Origin: JAUWMV01 sp964562425
GTDB lineage: Bacteria; UBP14; UBA6098; B30-G16
DNA length: 40,290 nucleotides
NCBI GenBank assembly: GCA_964562425.1
Contig: CAZLTJ010000010.1
Span: 1 to 40,290, forward strand
Reading direction: 5' to 3'
Positions 35,358 through 40,290 of the stretch are shown in pieces. The translations under genes and the position numbers were made by a program. Position 1 is the first letter of the stretch, and every line of letters starts with the position of its first letter. The notes beneath the pieces were generated by a model. That model was not told the origin of the DNA and ran no database searches. It saw only the letters and a program-made list of their open reading frames with translations.

Positions 35358-36449
35358 TTATTCTTCTTCTGTCACTATAATACAATTCTTTCCTTTTTGT
35401 TTACCGATATACATTGCATCGTCGGCTTTTTTAATGCAATATTCGATAGACATGGATTTATTATAGCAACTTACCCCAAAAGTCATTGTTGTAGTGAGTT
35501 TCTTATTATTATATACAATTTTTTTATTAGCAATTGCATCTCGGATTCTTTCGGCTGTTTTTTGTGCGTTTTCAAGGTTAGTTTCAGGCAAAAGAACCAA
35601 GAATTCCTCACCTCCCCATCGACTAATGCTGTCCAATTTTCGCAATTGCAATTTCATAAGATCAGCAACGGAAATAAGAACAAAATCGCCGCATTCGTGA
35701 CCGTATTGATCGTTGAAATGTTTGAAATTATCGATATCGGATAATATCAAAGAAAATGGTTTGCCATATCTCTCGAAGCGATTTTGCTCAAATTCGATTT
35801 TTTCTATTATATCACGACGATTTGATATGTGTGTTAATGCATCGGTTCTGGCTAATAGTTCAAGTTTTTTGTGTGTCTCTGTCAATTCACGATTCTTCTT
35901 TCGGATAATTTCATTTGCTTCCTTTAATTTCTTATTAGCATCAACAAGTTCAATATTTTTTAATCTGTAGATTTCTGATTCCTTTTCCTTATTTTCCCTT
36001 TCATGCGTTGTTGCTATTTCTGATAATTTTAGGTTATTTTCCTCGTTAAGAATGGTTTCTTTTACATCTGAGTATTTTATATGATACACGAGAGCATCTT
36101 TGTAGTTCCCAGTTTCCGTGAGAAGTTTGGTGAGATTTCCATTAAGGTTTTTTAACAAATATTTATCTTCGATTTCATTTGCTAATTTAAGTCCTTCTTC
36201 AAGATATTTATATGCTTCATCGTATTTATGGCAATCAAAGTAAGTAATCCCAATTTTGTTTAAAGTACAGGATATTTGTTGCTTATTATTAATTGATTTT
36301 GATATTTCCAAGGCTTTTTTATAGTAAGTTAAAGACTCGTTAGACGTGTTGGATTCTTTGTATATATCGCCGATTTCATTAAGAACTTTTGCTTTTTCTA
36401 AACCCGAAACACTTTCTAATTTTCTTATATATTGTTCGATATTGTTCAC
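35358..36449 (-). CDS. TPR-containing diguanylate cyclase (GGDEF)
   Basis: This 363-residue protein has TPR-like repeats over residues 15-115 (SLTYYKKALEISKS, YDEAYKYLEEGLKLANE), then a charged coiled coil (about 135-200). A GGDEF domain follows with the intact active site GGEEF at 279-283 and an RKLD five residues before it that fits the product-inhibition I-site. It should make cyclic di-GMP. No transmembrane segment is seen, so it is cytoplasmic and the TPR part probably senses a partner. It is convergent with ftsY. The input signal is unknown. Confidence 0.9.
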   Translation of the reverse strand: MNNIEQYIRKLESVSGLEKAKVLNEIGDIYKESNTSNESLTYYKKALEISKSINNKQQISCTLNKIGITYFDCHKYDEAYKYLEEGLKLANEIEDKYLLKNLNGNLTKLLTETGNYKDALVYHIKYSDVKETILNEENNLKLSEIATTHERENKEKESEIYRLKNIELVDANKKLKEANEIIRKKNRELTETHKKLELLARTDALTHISNRRDIIEKIEFEQNRFERYGKPFSLILSDIDNFKHFNDQYGHECGDFVLISVADLMKLQLRKLDSISRWGGEEFLVLLPETNLENAQKTAERIRDAIANKKIVYNNKKLTTTMTFGVSCYNKSMSIEYCIKKADDAMYIGKQKGKNCIIVTEEE

Positions 36450-36527
36450 AAGTCATTACCTCCCATATTAATATATAAATTATAATGTTTTTTAGCAATG
36501 ATTTTTAACTAACACCTCATTAGTATA

Positions 36528-37398
36528 TTAATGCACAATAATGCTATGCGCTTCAACCCATACAGACTTCGCATACGTATATGCTCCTATTATACCTATA
36601 TAATCGTGGTATTCAGGAGGTTTTAGATAATAAACATCGAGTCCACCGTAGTCTCGATTATCAAGGAAATCATAGAATTCTGCACATCTCGACTCGATCG
36701 ATTTCATGTGAATCAAAAATTTGCCATCGCCGGGGAAACTGCACCAAGGTAAATCGATTCCCGATGCAATTTCTGACGAATTATATTGAAGCTTTGGACA
36801 TCTATCTGGNNNNNNNNNNCCACCATATCCACTCGATATCTATGTGATATTCCATCTCTTCCTGGGGATTTGAAACTCGTAAACTAAATGGTGGTGATTC
36901 ACCGTTGGTGTAATACGCTATTTCAGGAGTTAACAGTTCTATTTCGGGGATTTCCGGTACCATAAATGAATCCGAGAAATTTCCAACATCTGTCTTTCCG
37001 GAAAATGTATACGTAACTCCCGGTTTAACATGAAAATCTATATCATAATATGTGTAGTATTTATTGTAATATTCGTCCTCGACCATCCTAAGTTGAATCG
37101 ATGTATCCATACCTCCGGGTGTCATCCATGATAACTCAAGTTCTGCACCTTCCAAAAACCCAGTTTTTATCGTATCCTCGATGGGTCTAAGAGAAGAAAT
37201 CGAAATCATATCCTGTCGCATAGGAGAGAAAACCGCCCAAACTGCTGGTTTTGGTTTATCCAATTGCTGGCTTGTGTCTGGCATATCACAAGACTGAAAA
37301 TAAAACAATGAAATGAAAAGCAATACAATAAAACCTACTGTGAAAATTTTTTTCACTCGCATTCCCTTATTAAATGAAATTTGCAATTTTTGTAGCAT
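36528..37398 (-). CDS. Lipoprotein (DUF4249-like), interrupted by a 10-N gap
   Basis: The N-terminal part (37398 to 36820) has a lipoprotein signal ending FYFQSC, then beta-rich sequence (VWAVFSPMRQDMISISSL, VKPGVTYTFSGKT) ending EWIWW at the gap. Past the gap, the same-strand reading PDRCPKLQYNSSEIASGIDL continues without a stop to SVWVEAHSIIVH. Both halves are whole codons at the gap edges, so they are probably one gene. The 10 N is not a multiple of three, so it is a placeholder. CAEFYDFLD and IGIIGAYT resemble the C-terminal part of DUF4249 lipoproteins. An in-frame ATG 12 codons later is an alternative start. It begins 1 bp after the guanylyltransferase gene. Confidence 0.62.
36810..36819. 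other. Assembly gap (10 N) within a lipoprotein gene
   Basis: Ten N interrupt one reading frame. The flanks show no shared overlap, unlike the 100-N gap, so some real sequence is probably missing. Confidence 0.95.
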
Positions 37399-37399
37399 A

Positions 37400-39898
37400 T
37401 TACTTACGCAACTCCTTTATCATTTCTTCATATTTAACCAAAAGTTGCGATGCGGAATCATTGGTTTTACCCTCTGCCAAAAGATGAAACACGGGTCGTT
37501 CAACATCCGGAAGGATTAACACCCACGAGTCCGACTTAATAATTCTTACTCCATCGATAATTTCACGAGTGAGTTTTTCCGATATCTCTATAAGAGAGCG
37601 CATAACTCTGCCTTTAGCATGCCATGGGCAGTGAACCTCACTCTCGAGCCTAACAAAATTCGGCATCGATCCCGCGATCTCAGATAACAGTCGTCCATCG
37701 TTTGCCAAAAGCTCCAAAGTCTTCATAATGGCAAATATGCCATCGCAAGCAAACCCGAATTCTTGGAATATAAAACCTCCTCTTGTGCCACCAACGAACT
37801 CGATCCCATGATGTGCAGCTTCCATCATTGAAAGGTGATCGTTGCGGGTTCTTACGACATTTACACCGTGTTCTCTGGCAATGACATTTACACCCATAGT
37901 GGCTGAAATAGGAACTGCAATGGATTTTGGCATATTCTGCGATAGATATAACTTGCATATTATGTATAGCAATTGGTTATCTCTGTAAATATTGCCTAAT
38001 TGATCGATAAGCGTTATTCTCTCTGCGGTGGGGTCGATTGCGAAGCCCATTGTTGCGCCAAGCGTCCGAACGATCTTCGAAAGTTGTATAAAAGCTGCTT
38101 CACGCTCATCGCGGGTTTTCGTCAAATGGTTAGGATTGACATATGCATTAAGCTCGATAACCTCGGCGTTAAATCTCTCGATTATAGGTGGCAAAATCTG
38201 AGCAGCTGCGCCGAATTCATAATCTATAACGATCTTAAATTTTCCTTCGCTTATACTCGACTTATCGATGTGCTCAAATACTTTCTGTCGATACCATTCA
38301 CTTAATCCTTGTGGTCTCGAAAGGCGTCCGAGATTGGTATATTCAACTCGCGGAATATTCTCACGAATAAGCAACTGCTCGATCTTTCTGCATGTTTTCG
38401 TGGGAAGGTCTGTGCCATCACCAGAAAGAAATATTATATCCTGCATTTTATTATCGTAAGGTGATTTTCTAATATGAACACCCGCATTCCTAGGATTTCG
38501 CATGAGTTGTTGGCGAACAAGTGGTATGGGGACAAGGCCTAGGTCTTCGACATCGATCCCAGCGGACATAACGCCACATGAAAGCGACCTTGCGGTAATC
38601 TGGCTTGCTCGATCTGCATCACGTGAAACAACAATTATATTAGCATCTTCACCTTTTGATACGCTTAATGCAGCACCAACTTTGCTTGTAAATTCTGGTG
38701 ATATTTCCCAGTTAATTACACCACTGATTCGTGAACCTGCAAAAAGTTCTCCACCCACTCTGTCTGTGAAAATTAGCGATTCAGTCACAACAGCTTTATC
38801 CTCTACGGTTTTCCCTGGCCAAAGTTTAACTCCAGCAGAAATTATTGCACTTTTGCCTATAGAACAACCGTCGGCAATAACTGAATGCTCTTGAATAGTT
38901 ACATCTCTGTCGATCTTGACTTGCGAGGCAATTGTCGAATCGGAAATATAAGCTCCGGAACCAATTTTTGCATTCTCCCATATTACGGACTTTTCGATAT
39001 TTGCAGAGGGATACACTACGGTGTTTTCACCCAAAACCGAATTGGATATATGTGCATTCGAATAGATTTTTACTCCTTTTCCAAGAAGTACTCTGCCTTC
39101 GAATTTAACGCTATCTTCATATTCCACTCCATCATCGATCCAGATTTCAGCATCACCTGCTTTGACCGATTTCCCCGGGAAATGAAGCTTAACACGTTCC
39201 CAAAGTGCGTCCTCGTTTGCTCGGCGATATTCGCGTAAATTGCCTACATCGCGCCAATAACCATCCGCGATATAACCGTATAATCCCTTACCAGAACTCA
39301 GAATTTTTGGAAAAAGATTCATAGAAAAATCGAATAACTCACCCTTGGGAATCATTTCCAATACTTCCGGTTCGAGTATGTATATTCCTGTATTTATTGT
39401 ATCTGAGAACACTTGCCCCCACGCTGGTTTTTCGAGAAATCGTGTAATTCGTCTGTCCTCATCGAGTATAACAATCCCGAATTGCAAAGGTGTGGGATGC
39501 CTTGTTAACACTATTGTAGCCAAAGCTTCACGATCTTTGTGGAATTCTATTGCCTTTTTGAGGTTGAAGTCTGTGAGAACATCTGCAGAAATAACGATGA
39601 AGGATGAATTAATCAAATCCGATGCATTGCGAACGCTACCTGCAGTGCCAAGGTCGCTTTGAGCGGATATGTAATTCATTCGAATATTCCAATGTGAACC
39701 ATCACCGAAATAATCGTTAATCAAATTCCCGTGATAGTAGAGAAGAGATATTGCATCGTCGAAACCGTATTTAACCAATAAGCGAACAATGTGCTCCATC
39801 ATTGGAACACCAGCTACTGGAACCATAGGTTTAGGTCTTTGGTAGGTGAGTGGTTGGAGTCTTGTGCCGAAACCGCCAGCCATTATTACAGATTGCAT
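37400..39898 (-). CDS. Mannose-1-phosphate guanylyltransferase fused to a degenerate phosphomannomutase domain
   Basis: This 832-residue fusion starts with a nucleotidyltransferase domain (about 1-230): IMAGGFGTRLQPLTYQRPKPM, DLGTAGSV, FLEKPAWG. Hexapeptide-type left-handed beta-helix repeats follow (about 250-370). The C-terminal half is phosphohexomutase-like, but the TASHNP active loop reads IRKSPYD (Ser479 kept) and the metal loop DGDGDR reads DPTAER (Asp622). The mutase part is therefore probably inactive or altered. The length and domain order match bacterial mannose-1-phosphate guanylyltransferase/phosphomannomutase-like fusions. It likely makes GDP-mannose (or another NDP-sugar) for envelope glycans. 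A lipoprotein gene follows directly. Confidence 0.88.
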   Translation of the reverse strand: MQSVIMAGGFGTRLQPLTYQRPKPMVPVAGVPMMEHIVRLLVKYGFDDAISLLYYHGNLINDYFGDGSHWNIRMNYISAQSDLGTAGSVRNASDLINSSFIVISADVLTDFNLKKAIEFHKDREALATIVLTRHPTPLQFGIVILDEDRRITRFLEKPAWGQVFSDTINTGIYILEPEVLEMIPKGELFDFSMNLFPKILSSGKGLYGYIADGYWRDVGNLREYRRANEDALWERVKLHFPGKSVKAGDAEIWIDDGVEYEDSVKFEGRVLLGKGVKIYSNAHISNSVLGENTVVYPSANIEKSVIWENAKIGSGAYISDSTIASQVKIDRDVTIQEHSVIADGCSIGKSAIISAGVKLWPGKTVEDKAVVTESLIFTDRVGGELFAGSRISGVINWEISPEFTSKVGAALSVSKGEDANIIVVSRDADRASQITARSLSCGVMSAGIDVEDLGLVPIPLVRQQLMRNPRNAGVHIRKSPYDNKMQDIIFLSGDGTDLPTKTCRKIEQLLIRENIPRVEYTNLGRLSRPQGLSEWYRQKVFEHIDKSSISEGKFKIVIDYEFGAAAQILPPIIERFNAEVIELNAYVNPNHLTKTRDEREAAFIQLSKIVRTLGATMGFAIDPTAERITLIDQLGNIYRDNQLLYIICKLYLSQNMPKSIAVPISATMGVNVIAREHGVNVVRTRNDHLSMMEAAHHGIEFVGGTRGGFIFQEFGFACDGIFAIMKTLELLANDGRLLSEIAGSMPNFVRLESEVHCPWHAKGRVMRSLIEISEKLTREIIDGVRIIKSDSWVLILPDVERPVFHLLAEGKTNDSASQLLVKYEEMIKELRK

Positions 39899-40290
39899 GG
39901 ACTACCCCCAGTTGGCTTTTCTAATTACTGCAAATTTATATGAAAATTATCCTTATTCATATTTTTCATTAATATCATGCCAAAATCTTTTATTGTCAAC
40001 CCAGTTCATAGATTAATCCTAATCGATGAAGAAACCATTTCCACTCATTAGCAAAATGTTGTGTGAATTAATATCGATTCTGGTTGTGGAATTCTTTGTG
40101 TCAATTCTAACTCATTGATAATGAAGTAGAAGTTATTTACAAATATTAGTTATCTTATTTCAGATTTAACATAGAGAAAATAATATCTTCAATATGTCTT
40201 TGATTCCGGCAAAGCGATTCTTACATTTAATATAACTATATACATTTGACAGAACAAAAATTGGGAAGCAAAAATGAAACAGTAATTAAG
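39899..40290. other. Gene-free right edge of the window
   Basis: I see no coding sequence or RNA gene in this AT-rich stretch. It should contain the promoter of the guanylyltransferase gene on the minus strand. A TTGACA at 40247-40252 has no good -10 partner. Confidence 0.6.

Noticed and set aside
40247..40252. TTGACA at the right edge as a promoter
   Set aside because: No -10 element at suitable spacing and no open reading frame after it within the window.

Overview
The window is AT-rich bacterial chromosomal DNA from a diderm (Gram-negative-type) bacterium. The evidence is a BamD-like lipoprotein, several lipobox lipoproteins, a phosphoheptose isomerase (GmhA) and two exported proteins that end in FlgD/Por-like C-terminal sorting domains. 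That combination is typical of the FCB group and neighbouring candidate phyla (Cloacimonadota, WOR-3, Marinimicrobia and similar). No 16S rRNA gene is present, so the phylum is inferred, not shown. Two N gaps (100 N and 10 N) show that this is a draft, probably metagenomic, scaffold.

Left part (1-14,007): a partial glutamate formimidoyltransferase and acetate kinase (both minus); a G/C-rich tandem repeat upstream of ackA; a large secreted subtilase (plus); an AddA/UvrD-type helicase-nuclease behind fabG (minus). Next come rsmI (plus), which overlaps the end of rnhB, the rplS-rnhB pair (minus), an initiator tRNA with its own promoter, rimO (plus) and a XerC/D recombinase (minus).

Origin region (14,008-15,918): about 570 bp of AT-rich DNA before dnaA carries an inverted pair of TTATCAACA boxes and two TTATTAACA boxes. 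This is a good oriC candidate.

Middle (15,919-29,164): a sigma-54 response regulator, recO, a tRNA-Val split by the 100-N gap, and an EamA transporter. Then follow a leucine-carboxymethyltransferase-like enzyme, a DUF433/PIN-like toxin-antitoxin pair next to a decayed DNA methyltransferase, and an exported TldD/TldE-like pair with one active and one dead member. A 1-pyrroline-5-carboxylate dehydrogenase and a lipoprotein close this part. Three decayed copies of an intergenic repeat lie here.

Right part (29,326-39,898): a lipoprotein and a BamD-like protein (minus), then a tight plus-strand run gmhA - glycosyltransferase - propeller protein with sorting domain - ftsY. Last are a TPR-GGDEF diguanylate cyclase, a lipoprotein interrupted by the 10-N gap, and a mannose-1-phosphate guanylyltransferase fused to a phosphomannomutase-like domain with a degenerate active site. 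GmhA, the glycosyltransferase and the guanylyltransferase point to envelope polysaccharide synthesis.

The most unusual items are the exported TldD/TldE pair, the toxin-antitoxin/methyltransferase remnant between related intergenic repeats, the origin with non-canonical DnaA boxes, and the 55-bp duplicated flanks of the 100-N gap.
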